In this document: one piece after another, positions 26,043 through 36,123 of the stretch | How positions within the stretch are numbered: the first letter of the stretch is position 1 | Layout of the letters: the number at the start of each line of letters is the position of its first letter | NCBI GenBank assembly: GCA_002304345.1 | Contig: NEUU01000008.1 | Location: forward strand, 62,001 to 126,000 | Direction: 5' to 3' | DNA from: Verrucomicrobia bacterium Tous-C9LFEB | GTDB taxonomy: Bacteria; Verrucomicrobiota; Verrucomicrobiia; Methylacidiphilales; UBA1321 | Length of the DNA stretch: 64,000 bases | Notes under the pieces: generated by a model | The model's database searches: none | The model's input: the letters and a program-made list of their open reading frames with translations, nothing else | Told to the model about the DNA's origin: nothing | Translations under genes and position numbers: made by a program

Positions 26043-27368
26043 ATGCCCAAAGTCCTTTTCATTTGCTCGGCTATTTTGTGTGGTGCGGCCTTGGTTGCCC
26101 ATGCCCAGCAAACCGCTCCCTCGACAGCCAATGACTTCGCTCTACGCCTTTCGGGAAATGTGACAGCCCAAGGCATCCCCGAAGTCTATATGTGGGGGGC
26201 GGGCATGCCTCGCGATGGAGTCGAGGGCGCGGGCTTCCCCATTTTGAAAAACGCCCAACACAGCGCGATTTTTCAGGAAGCGGTCGCGGCTGGCGGCTAT
26301 AACCATCACTCCCAACTCGCCTGCTACAAGGGCGTTTTCTATGCCGCCTGGAGCAATCACCCCAAAGGCGAGGATGCCGCTGGGCAGAGAATTCTCTTCG
26401 CCACTTCAAGCGATGGTGTCACCTGGCGTCCATGGACCGAGGCCTTTCCTCCGCCCGACAAGGTTGGCGCCTGGGACGATGGCTTTGGATATTATTCAGT
26501 GGCCGGTCCATGGCGGATTTACGAAAACGAAATCTATCTCACCGCGCGCCTCTACAAATTCGTGGGATGGGAAGACGCCTCAGGCAAGGATCTGGTCTAC
26601 AAGCGCGATTCCGTTCATTACTTCAAACGTTTCGAATCGGTCGGTCTCCTTGCCCGCAAAATGACCGGTGGAACTCTCGGCCCCGTGTTCGCTCTCTCCA
26701 CTCGAATGAACCGGATTAGCGATCTGGCCTATCCGTTCCTGCCGTACGGTGATCCGGCATGGCAAGCGGCCGCCAATGCCATTGGCCAGACTTTTGAAAT
26801 TCAACGGGAACCCATTCCTACCGCAGTCGATGGGGCACGAATGGTTGAGCCCACTGTCTATCAAACCTCCGCAAATATCAAAATCGCCATTGTTCGCGAC
26901 GACAAGTTCTCCCACCGCAAGTATGTCAGTTTTTCCAAAGATGACGGACGCACTTGGTCGACCGCGCTGCCGACAAACATCCCGGATTCACCCTCGCTGG
27001 ACATCAGCCTGAAAGCCCCTGGCGGTGCGATTCTGCTCATCGGAAATCACTGCGCCAGCCGCTTCGACGACGGGGCCAAGCGCCGCCATTACGGCCGGGA
27101 TACACTGGACGTCGCTATCAGTACGGATGGCTATCTCTTCGCCAAAACTTTTGCCATCCGTACGGGGGCGCATCAATGGCGGGTACCGCGAGAGGAAGTA
27201 CCCGGTCGTGGTGGTGGCCCCCAATATCCGTCAGCACTCATCGAGAAGGATCGCCTCTACGTGATGTACTCGCTTGGGAAGGAAGACATCTGGTGCACGA
27301 GCATTCCACTCGCGGATATTCTTCCCGCACCCTCTAACCCATCCATTCAACCCACATCCCTACCATGA
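26043..27368 (+). CDS. Exported sialidase-superfamily (BNR/Asp-box) protein, cassette B
   Basis: 441 residues with a signal peptide (MPKVLFICSAILCGAALVAHA). It shares long blocks with the copy A protein: GNVTAQG.PEVYMWGAGMP, FYAAWSNHPKGEDAAGQR, FSHRKYVSFS, LPTNIPDSPSLDI, LLIGNHCAS and GGGPQYPSALI. Asp-box-like elements are SSDGVTWRPW and SKDDGRTW. As in copy A, no FRIP motif was found. Its stop overlaps the ATG of the following PEP-CTERM gene (ATGA), which implies translational coupling of the two surface proteins. Confidence 0.75.
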   Translation: MPKVLFICSAILCGAALVAHAQQTAPSTANDFALRLSGNVTAQGIPEVYMWGAGMPRDGVEGAGFPILKNAQHSAIFQEAVAAGGYNHHSQLACYKGVFYAAWSNHPKGEDAAGQRILFATSSDGVTWRPWTEAFPPPDKVGAWDDGFGYYSVAGPWRIYENEIYLTARLYKFVGWEDASGKDLVYKRDSVHYFKRFESVGLLARKMTGGTLGPVFALSTRMNRISDLAYPFLPYGDPAWQAAANAIGQTFEIQREPIPTAVDGARMVEPTVYQTSANIKIAIVRDDKFSHRKYVSFSKDDGRTWSTALPTNIPDSPSLDISLKAPGGAILLIGNHCASRFDDGAKRRHYGRDTLDVAISTDGYLFAKTFAIRTGAHQWRVPREEVPGRGGGPQYPSALIEKDRLYVMYSLGKEDIWCTSIPLADILPAPSNPSIQPTSLP

Positions 27369-29224
27369 AACAAACCGTCATCATCCTCCGTGCGCTCGCA
27401 CTGGCTGCGACGCTTCCGTTTAGTACCGAAGCCCAGACCATTATTCAATGGACAGGCAATGGCGATGCCAACAACAGCGGCATCTGGTCGACCACCAGCA
27501 ACTGGGACAGCGGTACGCCCCCAGGCACCTCCGACACCGTCACCCTCGGCGACGTTTCCACCGGCACCCGCACCATCACCTATGACTCCGCCGCGTCCGG
27601 CTACCTCACCAAACTTACACTCAACCAGACCACCGCCGGCTCCGCCAATCGCCTGGCTATTCAGAGGGATCTGACGCTCTCCGGAACGCTCACACTTGGA
27701 GCCACCAGCGGCACCTCGGACGTGATTATTGGGAACACCACCGCCAAGGTAACGGTCAACTCCACCGCGGGAACCGGCGTCGTCATTAACAACGGCGGCA
27801 AACTCACCCTCGACTTCGTCACCAGCTCCAACACTGGCAGCGACCTCATGGCTCATACCGTCGTCAACAGCGGAGGCATCCTCCAGATCGGCTCCTCCGA
27901 TAGCGGAACCAGCGCTGCATCGTCGCAAGTTAACATCACCAAGAATCTAACTCTCAATGCCGGTTCTTCTCTCATACTCGATACCAACAGCCGTCCCAAT
28001 ACCATCCTCGGCGTCCGGGGAAACTTCATCGCCAATGGCGCCACGATTACGGCAAACAGCGGCACAGGTGGCCAGATTTACCTCGATAGTACTACCACCT
28101 CGCTCACCAATACCTCCATCGGTTCGATCGATTTCACGGTTCGTGGCTCCGGCTCAAAAACCTTCACGGCCGATACCTCGCTCAACCGTTTCTACCTGGT
28201 CGGACGGGATAATGCAGATCTCGAAGTCACCCTCAGCGCCCCCAGTGCTACCAGCCTCTATTTCACCCACCTGTCAGCCAACAAAACTACTACGCTCAAG
28301 CTCGCCTCTGATCTGGCCCTGGCCGCAAATGCGGTCCAACCCAAGGCCACCGGTGGCGTTTCCACCGGTACCACCACCTACGCCATTGACGCCAACGGGC
28401 ATACCCTCGATCTGACCGCCGGAGCCGAGGACGGAAAATGGACGCCTAACAAAGGCAACGAACAAACCTCCGTCTGGTCTTTGAAAAACAGCGGCACCGC
28501 CAATGCCGGAAAGATCAAGGCAAAGGCCTTCGACTTCAGCGGCACTAATGTCCAAACCCAAGTCGGAGCCGGGCTCGTGCTGGAAGCCGTCAGCGGCGCC
28601 AATGCCGCCTCCCGTGCGAACAATCTCTCTGGCACAGGCACAATCGATTCAACCTCCGTCTTCCGCTTCAATGCGACCGATCCCAGTCAGACCGGCACCC
28701 TCACCTCCAATCGCAATATCGGGGTTCTTGAAGTCGCCTCCGGCACGCTCACCATTGTCGGCGACACCGACTTCACGGCTGCGGGAGGAATCCTCATCAA
28801 CGCCGGAGCTACTCTGAACTTGGGCTCGCGCATGGCGTCTTCCAGCAGCTATACCTTCGGCCTGAATGGAGCCAATATCGGAAGGCTCGACGGTGGATCC
28901 TCCGCGACATCGCTGGCCGGAGCCAGCATCATCTTCAATCTCTCCAGTTCCATCATCAACGGAACCTATGACCCGTTTGTCAGCGAGATTACCGGAACTC
29001 CACTCTCCATTTCCATTACAGGTGCCTACACACTCAATCTCACCCAGTCCGGCAATACCTGGACCGGAACAGCCGCCGGAGGTGAGACCTTCAGTTTCTC
29101 AACGGAAACAGGATACTTTGTCGTGAGCGGAGTGGTTCCTGAACCGTCTTCCTTGTCGCTACTAACCCTCTCACTCATGGCGATCGGCCTCTTTTTCCGT
29201 TCGTCTAAATATAGAACTTCCTAA
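27365..29224 (+). CDS. PEP-CTERM surface protein with autotransporter-like repeats, cassette B
   Basis: 619 residues. It has a signal peptide (ALALAATLPFSTEAQ), then WTGNGDANNSGIWSTTSNWD, a Ser/Thr/Gly-rich beta-helix-like body, and a classic PEP-CTERM tail: VVPEPSSLSLLTLSLMAIGL followed by FFRSSKYRTS. Collinear with the copy A protein throughout and almost the same length (617 versus 619). It overlaps the sialidase-like gene by 4 nt. Sorting would need an exosortase encoded elsewhere. Function is inferred only as a surface or matrix component acting with the sialidase-like protein. Confidence 0.8.
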   Translation: MKQTVIILRALALAATLPFSTEAQTIIQWTGNGDANNSGIWSTTSNWDSGTPPGTSDTVTLGDVSTGTRTITYDSAASGYLTKLTLNQTTAGSANRLAIQRDLTLSGTLTLGATSGTSDVIIGNTTAKVTVNSTAGTGVVINNGGKLTLDFVTSSNTGSDLMAHTVVNSGGILQIGSSDSGTSAASSQVNITKNLTLNAGSSLILDTNSRPNTILGVRGNFIANGATITANSGTGGQIYLDSTTTSLTNTSIGSIDFTVRGSGSKTFTADTSLNRFYLVGRDNADLEVTLSAPSATSLYFTHLSANKTTTLKLASDLALAANAVQPKATGGVSTGTTTYAIDANGHTLDLTAGAEDGKWTPNKGNEQTSVWSLKNSGTANAGKIKAKAFDFSGTNVQTQVGAGLVLEAVSGANAASRANNLSGTGTIDSTSVFRFNATDPSQTGTLTSNRNIGVLEVASGTLTIVGDTDFTAAGGILINAGATLNLGSRMASSSSYTFGLNGANIGRLDGGSSATSLAGASIIFNLSSSIINGTYDPFVSEITGTPLSISITGAYTLNLTQSGNTWTGTAAGGETFSFSTETGYFVVSGVVPEPSSLSLLTLSLMAIGLFFRSSKYRTS

Positions 29225-29273
29225 ACAGAGAAAAAAAACGACATCATTCCTGCCAAAACAAGCCTCTCCGCGA

Positions 29274-30854
29274 ATGCCCCCCTCCATCCCCATATCGGAC
29301 CGCATCCCATTCACCCAGAAACTCGCTTTTGCCGCAGGGTCGAACACCGACTTTATCTCCACCAGCATGGTGACGGGCGTGCTGTGGATGCCCTTCTTCA
29401 ATATTGGACTCGGGATAAGTCCAGCCGTTCTGGGATTCCTCCTCATGGCCTTGCGCCTGTGGGATGCCATTATTGATCCCGGTATCGGAAGTTTTTCCGA
29501 TAACCTTCGGACCCGATGGGGAAGACGGCGACCACTGGTTTTTATTGGTGCTATCACCACGGCGTGCCTGTTTCCGTTTCTTTGGCGCTTGCCCCAAGGG
29601 GTGCTCGACAACGATTCGTGGCTCGCCCACTTGGCAAACGGAATTCCTTTCATCTCCGGCCTTGGCATCTCTTCCTATGACAATGCGGCCGCCCTTTACC
29701 TGCTGTTTTTCGGGATGACCTACTTTTTCTGCACATCACTCTGGACGATGCCTTATTACGCCCAAGAACTCGAGATGACTCCCAATTACGACGAGCGCAC
29801 CCGGCTTTCGGCATGGCGAGCCGCCTTTGGCAACCTCGCGGCACTTCTTGGGGCGTGGATCGTGTTCCTGCTGATCTTTATTGGCACGCTGGCCAGCAAT
29901 CCCACCGAGATTTTGAGGACACAATCCGGAGCGTTCCTGCAAATCCTCTCCAATATCCAGCCTTGGCTGAAATCAATAGTCGAAATTCAACCGGATCAAA
30001 AACCAATCGTTGTGGGCATGTCCATCGCCTCATGGTTGATCGCATTCATCATCCTATTCTTCGGATTACTTCCCTCTCTCTTCGTCAAGGAACGTTACTA
30101 TGAAAAAAAGGTGGTCAACCAAGCCCATGATCCTTTTTGGGCAGGCATTGGCGAATCCCTCAAATGCGTCCCGTTGCTCCAGCTCGCTGGAGTTACCTCT
30201 AGCATCACCTTTGGCATGGCATCCGTCAGCGCCCTGGGCCAATACGTTAATTTTTACTATGTGTGCAGGGGTGACCTTTTGCTCGGAGCTCAAATTGCAG
30301 GCTTGAAGGGATCCATTGCCGTGGTGACCTGCCTGCTGATGATCCCCGTATACACATGGCTCTCCGAGAAGTTCGACAAACGTTCGATACTCATATTCAT
30401 GCTCGGCCTGAGCATTGCCGGGCATCTATCTAATTTTTTTCTGATGCGTCCCGAAGCCCCCTACCTGCAAATTGTGTCGGGCGCATTGGAATCATGTGCC
30501 CTAGCCGCAGTCTGGATGTTCTTGCCATCCATGAAAGCCGACGTAGCCGATTACGACGAAATGCAAACCACGCGCCGCCGGGAAGGCGCACTCAATGCGT
30601 TTTACTCATGGACCTTCAAAATGGCCATCACCTGCGCGCTCGGCGTGGGAGGAGCTGTCCTGCAACTAACCGGATTTAATGCCAAACTCGCCACACAACC
30701 GGATCACACAACCCGAATGATGTTTCTCTATTACCTGGCAATTCCCAGTATCATCTGGGGATTGGGTCTACTGGGGCTGTGGTTCTACCCACTTAACCGG
30801 GTCCGCGCAGCGGATATTCGCCAGAAACTGGAACTACGGCGCGGCGCACTATAA
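29274..30854 (+). CDS. GPH-family sugar:cation symporter (MFS), cassette B
   Basis: 526 residues with about 12 membrane helices. It carries the same family motifs as copy A: DPGIGSFSDNLRTRWGRRRP, EMTPNYDERTRLSAW and PSMKADVADYDEMQT. It is slightly longer than copy A because of a larger periplasmic loop (about residues 108-145). It is the last recognisable gene of cassette B; no SGNH esterase follows. Predicted to import the sugar acid for the cassette B aldolase. Confidence 0.85.
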   Translation: MPPSIPISDRIPFTQKLAFAAGSNTDFISTSMVTGVLWMPFFNIGLGISPAVLGFLLMALRLWDAIIDPGIGSFSDNLRTRWGRRRPLVFIGAITTACLFPFLWRLPQGVLDNDSWLAHLANGIPFISGLGISSYDNAAALYLLFFGMTYFFCTSLWTMPYYAQELEMTPNYDERTRLSAWRAAFGNLAALLGAWIVFLLIFIGTLASNPTEILRTQSGAFLQILSNIQPWLKSIVEIQPDQKPIVVGMSIASWLIAFIILFFGLLPSLFVKERYYEKKVVNQAHDPFWAGIGESLKCVPLLQLAGVTSSITFGMASVSALGQYVNFYYVCRGDLLLGAQIAGLKGSIAVVTCLLMIPVYTWLSEKFDKRSILIFMLGLSIAGHLSNFFLMRPEAPYLQIVSGALESCALAAVWMFLPSMKADVADYDEMQTTRRREGALNAFYSWTFKMAITCALGVGGAVLQLTGFNAKLATQPDHTTRMMFLYYLAIPSIIWGLGLLGLWFYPLNRVRAADIRQKLELRRGAL

Positions 30855-30880
30855 AGGATATGGAGATCGCCTGAAGAGAC

Positions 30881-31009
30881 ATGCCTTTCCATCCAAAGGC
30901 AGTCGGTCTGTATGCCGCTCTCAAGGCCCTCAATTTCATACCTCAAGTGCCTATAGTCAACAATGGACGTCGTTGCTACCCGATATTCGTTGTCATTTCA
31001 GATAAGTGA
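30881..31009 (+). CDS. Possible 42-residue small protein
   Basis: An ATG-initiated frame of 42 codons (starting MPFHPKAVGLYAALKAL, ending FVVISDK) follows cassette B. A weak AAGAG precedes the ATG. It has no recognisable family and could be a chance frame or the remnant of a larger gene. Otherwise the 252-bp gap 30855-31106 shows only the tetR control region at its right end. Confidence 0.2.
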   Translation: MPFHPKAVGLYAALKALNFIPQVPIVNNGRRCYPIFVVISDK

Positions 31010-31070
31010 ATTGGAGTATTTCCTCGAGCCTTTCAATTCATAGATAATGGGTGAACCGCAAACCGAAGCC

Positions 31071-31107
31071 TTGACGTTTAGTGATAAATCTGTAGATTTA
31101 TCACTAA
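31071..31107 (+). promoter_or_regulatory. tetR promoter with embedded perfect operator
   Basis: TTGACG (31071-31076), a 16-nt spacer and TAGATT (31093-31098) form a sigma-70-like promoter. A perfect 13-bp inverted repeat with a 4-nt spacer (TTAGTGATAAATC / GATTTATCACTAA, 31078-31107) covers the spacer and -10 and ends on the A of the start codon. A repressor bound here would block its own transcription. The predicted transcript start falls at the ATG, implying a leaderless mRNA. Confidence 0.7.
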
Positions 31108-31709
31108 TGACCGCATTAGCGAGAAAACCCCGTGCCAGCCGTGAGGAAACGCGCGAACGGATCGTTGTAAAAGCCAATGAGCTTTTTCACAAATATGGTT
31201 TTGATCGCACGACAATCGCCGACATCGCTTCAAGCCTGGGGATGTCGAGTGCGAACGTTTACAAGTTCTTTCCTTCGAGACGCGCCCTGATCGAAGCCAC
31301 CGCCAATCTTTGTCTCGGTGAACTGCGCGATATTATTCGGCAGGCGGCCCGCACCCGGACTAATGCCCTTGGGCGAATTGAGGCGGTGGTTCTTTCTCTC
31401 TATCACTTTAACAGAAAGCAAGTTAAGAATGACTATGAATTTTACAGGCTCATGCTTCAAATTCACCAGGAAGAATGGTCTTGTGTGCGTGATTTTTGCG
31501 AATTACAGCTGAAAGCCTTGACGGATATCCTCGATGATGGCGTTAAAAGTGGGGAATTCAAAATCACGGATACCCTCCAAGCGGCCAGGATTATTTCCGA
31601 CAGCATCGAATGGGTCGTAAACCCGGTGCTTTTTTACCAACTCAAAGGTGAAGATGTCGAAGCCAAGCTGCATGCTCAAATTCAATTTTTAGCGAAAGCG
31701 CTCAAATAG
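31107..31709 (+). CDS. TetR/AcrR-family repressor of the efflux operon
   Basis: 200 residues. The N-terminal helix-turn-helix is typical: ELFHKYGFDRTTIADIASSL and GMSSANVYKFFPSRRALIEA. The C-terminal part is a helical ligand-binding domain. The start at 31107 is chosen over the ATG at 31047 because the promoter and operator occupy 31071-31107. It precedes the adaptor-pump-outer-membrane genes by 51 nt, and a second operator lies in that gap. Inferred role: drug-responsive repressor of itself and of the pump. Confidence 0.85.
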   Translation: MTALARKPRASREETRERIVVKANELFHKYGFDRTTIADIASSLGMSSANVYKFFPSRRALIEATANLCLGELRDIIRQAARTRTNALGRIEAVVLSLYHFNRKQVKNDYEFYRLMLQIHQEEWSCVRDFCELQLKALTDILDDGVKSGEFKITDTLQAARIISDSIEWVVNPVLFYQLKGEDVEAKLHAQIQFLAKALK

Positions 31710-31724
31710 ATTTTTTCGGCCTTA

Positions 31725-31754
31725 AAAGTGATAAATGTTAAAATTCGTTACTAC
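31725..31754 (+). promoter_or_regulatory. Second, degenerate TetR operator before the pump operon
   Basis: AGTGATAAAT (31727-31736) is identical to 10 nt of the tetR operator left arm. At exactly the same spacing the right arm matches 8 of 13 positions (AATTCGTTACTAC). It lies just upstream of the adaptor gene start at 31761, indicating that the TetR protein also represses the pump genes. Confidence 0.5.
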
Positions 31755-31760
31755 ACACAT

Positions 31761-32930
31761 ATGAATCATCTTGTTCGCCTTTCATTTACTTTCATCGTCT
31801 TCGCCTTACTCACTGGTTGCGATAAAAAGGAACAGTCCGAGACGGCTCCCGCCACGTCCAAACAGCCGTCGCAGGAAGTGGGCGTCGTGACGATAGCGGC
31901 GGAGCGGGTGCCCATTACCTCCCTTTTGCCGGGCCGGACGAGTGCGTGCCGGATCGCGGAAGTTCGCCCTCAGGTCAATGGCATTATCCTCAAACGAATG
32001 TTCGAGGAAGGAGCCGACGTTAAGAAGGGGCAGCCGCTCTATCAGATTGATCCTGCTACCTATCAGGCTGCCTATGATAGCGCCCAAGCCGCTCTGGCCA
32101 AGGCAGAGGCTTCATTGAGTACGGCCAAGCTGTTGGCCGAGCGGTATAAACCATTGGTTGCAGCGAAAGCGGTGAGCAAACAAGACTACGATAACGCAGT
32201 AGCCTCTCAACAACAGGTCGAGGCGGATATCGCATCGGCCAAGGCAGCGGTGGAAACAGCGCGTATCAATTTGGCCTATACCAAGGTACTCGCGCCCATC
32301 TCTGGAAGAATTGGGCGTTCCTCGATCACAGAGGGAGCACTCGTGACCGCGCAGCAGGCATCTTTGTTGGCCACGGTACAACAACTCGATCCCATTTACG
32401 TGGACGTCACGCAGTCGAGCATTCAATTGCTTCAGCTTCAGCGGGAGATGGAAAGTGGTGACCTTAAGAAAATCGGGATCAACCAAATCGAAACCCGTCT
32501 GATCCTAGAGGATGGCACGGAGTATTCCGAACCCGGCAAGCTGCAGTTTTCCGAGGTGACGGTGGATGCAGGCACGGGATCGGTCACCTTACGCGCCGTG
32601 TTTCCAAATTCGAAAGGACACTTGCTGCCCGGAATGTTTGTCCATGCGCGGATCGAAGAAGGGGTGAGCGAAAAGGCCATCCTCGTGCCACAACAGGGAG
32701 TGACCCGCAATCAAAAGGGAGAGCCGACCGTGCTCATCGTTGGGGCCGATAACAAAGTGGAATTACGCATGGTAAAGACCGATCGTACCATTGGAGACAA
32801 ATGGTTGGTGACCGAAGGTCTGCAAACCGGTGACAGGGTCATTATTGAAGGACTTCAAAAAGTCGCCCCCGGAGCGGAAGTGCAGGTGGTCGAGGTGAAG
32901 CCCAAAGACTTATCCACGGCGGCTCGATAG
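31761..32930 (+). CDS. RND efflux periplasmic adaptor lipoprotein (AcrA-like)
   Basis: 389 residues with a lipoprotein signal ([12 protein letters not shown]; lipobox LTGC). The order of domains is that of AcrA/MexA: barrel-sandwich half ([20 protein letters not shown]), alpha-hairpin (about residues 95-165, rich in Ala/Gln), second lipoyl half ([18 protein letters not shown]), beta-barrel and membrane-proximal domain. It links the inner-membrane RND pump to the outer-membrane channel encoded downstream. The start at 31761 is favoured over 31728 because it places the lipobox at a normal distance. Confidence 0.9.
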   Translation: MNHLVRLSFTFIVFALLTGCDKKEQSETAPATSKQPSQEVGVVTIAAERVPITSLLPGRTSACRIAEVRPQVNGIILKRMFEEGADVKKGQPLYQIDPATYQAAYDSAQAALAKAEASLSTAKLLAERYKPLVAAKAVSKQDYDNAVASQQQVEADIASAKAAVETARINLAYTKVLAPISGRIGRSSITEGALVTAQQASLLATVQQLDPIYVDVTQSSIQLLQLQREMESGDLKKIGINQIETRLILEDGTEYSEPGKLQFSEVTVDAGTGSVTLRAVFPNSKGHLLPGMFVHARIEEGVSEKAILVPQQGVTRNQKGEPTVLIVGADNKVELRMVKTDRTIGDKWLVTEGLQTGDRVIIEGLQKVAPGAEVQVVEVKPKDLSTAAR

Positions 32931-32955
32931 AAATTCATCATCAGAAAGTATATCG

Positions 32956-35900
32956 ATGGCCAAATTTTTCATTGATCGTCCTGTTTTTGCCTGGGTTATT
33001 GCATTGGCATTGATGTTGGCAGGCGGGCTGGCAATCACCACCCTGCCGATTTCCCAATATCCCACGATCGCTCCTCCCTCCATCAGCATCAGCGTCGTCT
33101 ATCCGGGCGCCTCTCCACAAACGGTGCAGGACACGGTCGTGCAAGTCATTGAGCAGCAGATGAACGGTATTGACCATCTGGAATACATGTCCTCGGCAAG
33201 CAATTCCGACGGCAGCATGACCATCACCCTCACCTTTGCGCAGGAAGCGAATCCCGACATCGCGCAGGTTCAGGTGCAGAACAAACTGCAACTGGCCATG
33301 CCCCTATTGCCGCAGGAAGTACAGCAGCAGGGCATTCGCGTCACCAAAGCGACGACGAACTTCATGATGGTGCTCGGCTTTGTTTCTGAAGATGGCAGCA
33401 TGAGTGATAGTGATTTGACCGATTACGTTGTCTCGAACGTACAGGATCCAATCAGCCGTACAGCGGGAGTTGGAGATTTTCAGGTATTTGGTTCGCAGTA
33501 CGCGATGCGTATCTGGATGGACCCGGCCAAACTCAATAAATACGCACTGATTACGAGCGATGTAGCCAATTCAATCCGCGCACAAAATGTTCAGATTGCC
33601 TCCGGTCAGATCGGTGGATTGCCATCGGTAAAAGGACAGCGCCTCAACGCCACAATTATCGGACCGTCGCGCCTGCAAAATCCCGAACAATTCCGTAATA
33701 TCTTGCTTAAGGTCAATCCTGACGGCTCTCAAGTTCGGCTGAAAGATGTTGCTGAAGTGGAGCTCGGATCGGAAACATACACCGATCAAGTCTGGTACAA
33801 TGGAAAGCCGGCGGCGGGTATGGCGGTCAAATTGGCTACGGGGGCGAATGCCTTGGCCACGGCTGCAGCGGTTCGTGAAACGATGTCCAAGTTGGAACCG
33901 TATTTCCCATCTGGATTGAAAGTGGTCTATCCATATGACACCACTCCCTTCGTCCGCATTTCCATCGAGGAAGTGATCAAGACGCTCGCAGAAGCCATTC
34001 TGCTGGTGTTTCTAGTGATGTACCTTTTCCTGCAAAATTTTCGCGCGACACTTATTCCGACCATTGCCGTGCCCGTCGTGCTCTTGGGAACATTTGCCGT
34101 TCTATCAGCCTTCGGGTACTCGATCAACACCCTCACCATGTTTGGCATCGTGCTGGCCATTGGGTTGCTGGTGGACGACGCCATTGTTGTTGTCGAAAAC
34201 GTCGAACGTGTCATGGGCGAGGAAGGGCTTTCACCCAAAGAGGCCACAAAGAAATCGATGGATCAGATCACAGGAGCGCTCGTCGGCATTGCCCTGGTGC
34301 TTTCTGCCGTCTTCCTGCCGATGGCCTTTTTCGGCGGTTCAACCGGTGTTATTTACCGGCAGTTTTCGATCACGATTGTCTCGTCGATGATTCTCTCCGT
34401 TGTCGTCGCGCTCGTCCTCACTCCGGCCCTTTGCGCCACCATGTTGAAGCCAATCGCCAAAGGGCACCACGTTGGCGAGCGCGGATTCTTTGGTTGGTTC
34501 AACCGCGTGTTTGACGCTTCCAACCGCGGTTATCGCGGTGCCGTCTCCCGGCTCTTAAGAATGACACTGCCATCCATGCTGATCTACATCGTGCTCGTGG
34601 CGGTAATGGGCTGGATGTTCATGCGCATCCCAACAGCGTTCCTGCCGGAAGAAGATCAGGGAACGATTTTCGCTCAAATCCAAACACCGGCCGGTACCAC
34701 GCTGGAACAAACCGCGGCGGTTGCCCGTGATGTGCAGGATTATCTCCAGACCGACGAGAAGGATGCGGTCTCCTCTTCGTTCGCTATTGCAGGATTCAGC
34801 TTTGCAGGCCAAGGACAAAATGCGGGACTGCTCTTCATTCGCCTCAAGGATTGGGATGTCCGCAAGGAGCCCTCGCAAAAAGCGCAGGCTATCGCCATGC
34901 GGCTCATGATGCATTTCGCCAATGACAAGCGCGCCATCGTCTTCGGTTTTTCCCCGCCTGCGGTGATGGAACTTGGCAATGCGAGTGGCTTCGATTTTGA
35001 ACTGCAGGATCGAGGCGGTCTGGGGCACGAGAAACTTCTGGCAGCGCGCAATCAACTGCTTGGAATGGCGGCCCAGGAACCGACACTTTTCGCAGTACGC
35101 CCGAACGGCATCGAAGATGCGCCCCAATACCGCTTGATTATTGACCAGGAAAAAGCGAGCGCTCTGGGCCTCTCCATTTCCGACATCAATGAGACCTTCT
35201 CGTCCGCGTGGGGGTCCTCCTATGTGAATGATTTCATCGATCGCGGACGCGTGAAGAAAGTATATATCCAGGCGACTCCTTCCGCGCGTATGCAACCGGA
35301 AGACTTAAACAAATGGTATGCCCGTAATAGCAAGGGAGGCATGGTTCCCTTTTCCGCATTTGCCACGACAGAATGGACCTATGGCCCGCAAAAACTGGAG
35401 CGTTACAACGGTGTGCCTTCCTATGAAATTCTTGGCATGCCGGCGCCGGGTCAGAGTTCGGGACAAGCCATGAAAGTCATGGAAGATCTCGCATCCAAGC
35501 TACCCAAGGGCGTTGGCTTTGAATGGACCGGGCTTTCATTTGAAGAACGTCTTTCCGGCTCGCAAGCCCCGGCGCTCTATGCGATTTCGCTCATCGTCGT
35601 GTTCCTTTCGCTTGCGGCGCTCTATGAGAGCTGGTCCATTCCATTTGCCGTCATGCTGGTGGTGCCACTCGGAGTTATTGGCGTTTTGCTTGCGACGATG
35701 TTACGCGGTTTGAGTAACGACGTATATTTCCAAGTCGGCATGCTGACCACGGTGGGATTGGCGGCAAAGAACGCAATCTTGATCGTCGAGTTTGCCAAGG
35801 AAAGTTTCGATCGGGGCACTGGCTTGATTGAATCCGCAGTTCATGCGGCACACCAGCGGTTGCGCCCGATCTTGATGACGTCGCTGGCGTTCATTCTCGG

Positions 35901-36123
35901 CGTAATGCCTCTCGCCATTTCCAATGGCGCGGGCTCTGGAAGCCAGAACGCCATCGGTACCGGGGTTATCGGGGGTATGATCAGCGCGACGCTTCTTGCC
36001 ATTTTCTTCGTACCGGTATTTTTCGTCGTGATGTTGCGCTTGTTCCGGGTCAAACCGACCCAGGCGACTACCGCACCAGTCGTCGATGCTCAAGACAAGA
36101 AGGAAGAAGCGCTTTATGTGTAA
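32956..36123 (+). CDS. RND multidrug efflux pump subunit (AcrB/HAE1-like)
   Basis: 1,055 residues. The N-terminus [20 protein letters not shown] and the overall 12-helix layout with two large periplasmic loops are typical of the hydrophobe/amphiphile efflux-1 family. The proton-relay aspartates D407 and D408 ([16 protein letters not shown]) fall at the same numbers as in E. coli AcrB. It is a trimeric inner-membrane drug/proton antiporter. It starts 25 nt after the adaptor gene and its 3-prime end overlaps the outer-membrane factor start by 8 nt. Confidence 0.95.
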   Translation: MAKFFIDRPVFAWVIALALMLAGGLAITTLPISQYPTIAPPSISISVVYPGASPQTVQDTVVQVIEQQMNGIDHLEYMSSASNSDGSMTITLTFAQEANPDIAQVQVQNKLQLAMPLLPQEVQQQGIRVTKATTNFMMVLGFVSEDGSMSDSDLTDYVVSNVQDPISRTAGVGDFQVFGSQYAMRIWMDPAKLNKYALITSDVANSIRAQNVQIASGQIGGLPSVKGQRLNATIIGPSRLQNPEQFRNILLKVNPDGSQVRLKDVAEVELGSETYTDQVWYNGKPAAGMAVKLATGANALATAAAVRETMSKLEPYFPSGLKVVYPYDTTPFVRISIEEVIKTLAEAILLVFLVMYLFLQNFRATLIPTIAVPVVLLGTFAVLSAFGYSINTLTMFGIVLAIGLLVDDAIVVVENVERVMGEEGLSPKEATKKSMDQITGALVGIALVLSAVFLPMAFFGGSTGVIYRQFSITIVSSMILSVVVALVLTPALCATMLKPIAKGHHVGERGFFGWFNRVFDASNRGYRGAVSRLLRMTLPSMLIYIVLVAVMGWMFMRIPTAFLPEEDQGTIFAQIQTPAGTTLEQTAAVARDVQDYLQTDEKDAVSSSFAIAGFSFAGQGQNAGLLFIRLKDWDVRKEPSQKAQAIAMRLMMHFANDKRAIVFGFSPPAVMELGNASGFDFELQDRGGLGHEKLLAARNQLLGMAAQEPTLFAVRPNGIEDAPQYRLIIDQEKASALGLSISDINETFSSAWGSSYVNDFIDRGRVKKVYIQATPSARMQPEDLNKWYARNSKGGMVPFSAFATTEWTYGPQKLERYNGVPSYEILGMPAPGQSSGQAMKVMEDLASKLPKGVGFEWTGLSFEERLSGSQAPALYAISLIVVFLSLAALYESWSIPFAVMLVVPLGVIGVLLATMLRGLSNDVYFQVGMLTTVGLAAKNAILIVEFAKESFDRGTGLIESAVHAAHQRLRPILMTSLAFILGVMPLAISNGAGSGSQNAIGTGVIGGMISATLLAIFFVPVFFVVMLRLFRVKPTQATTAPVVDAQDKKEEALYV

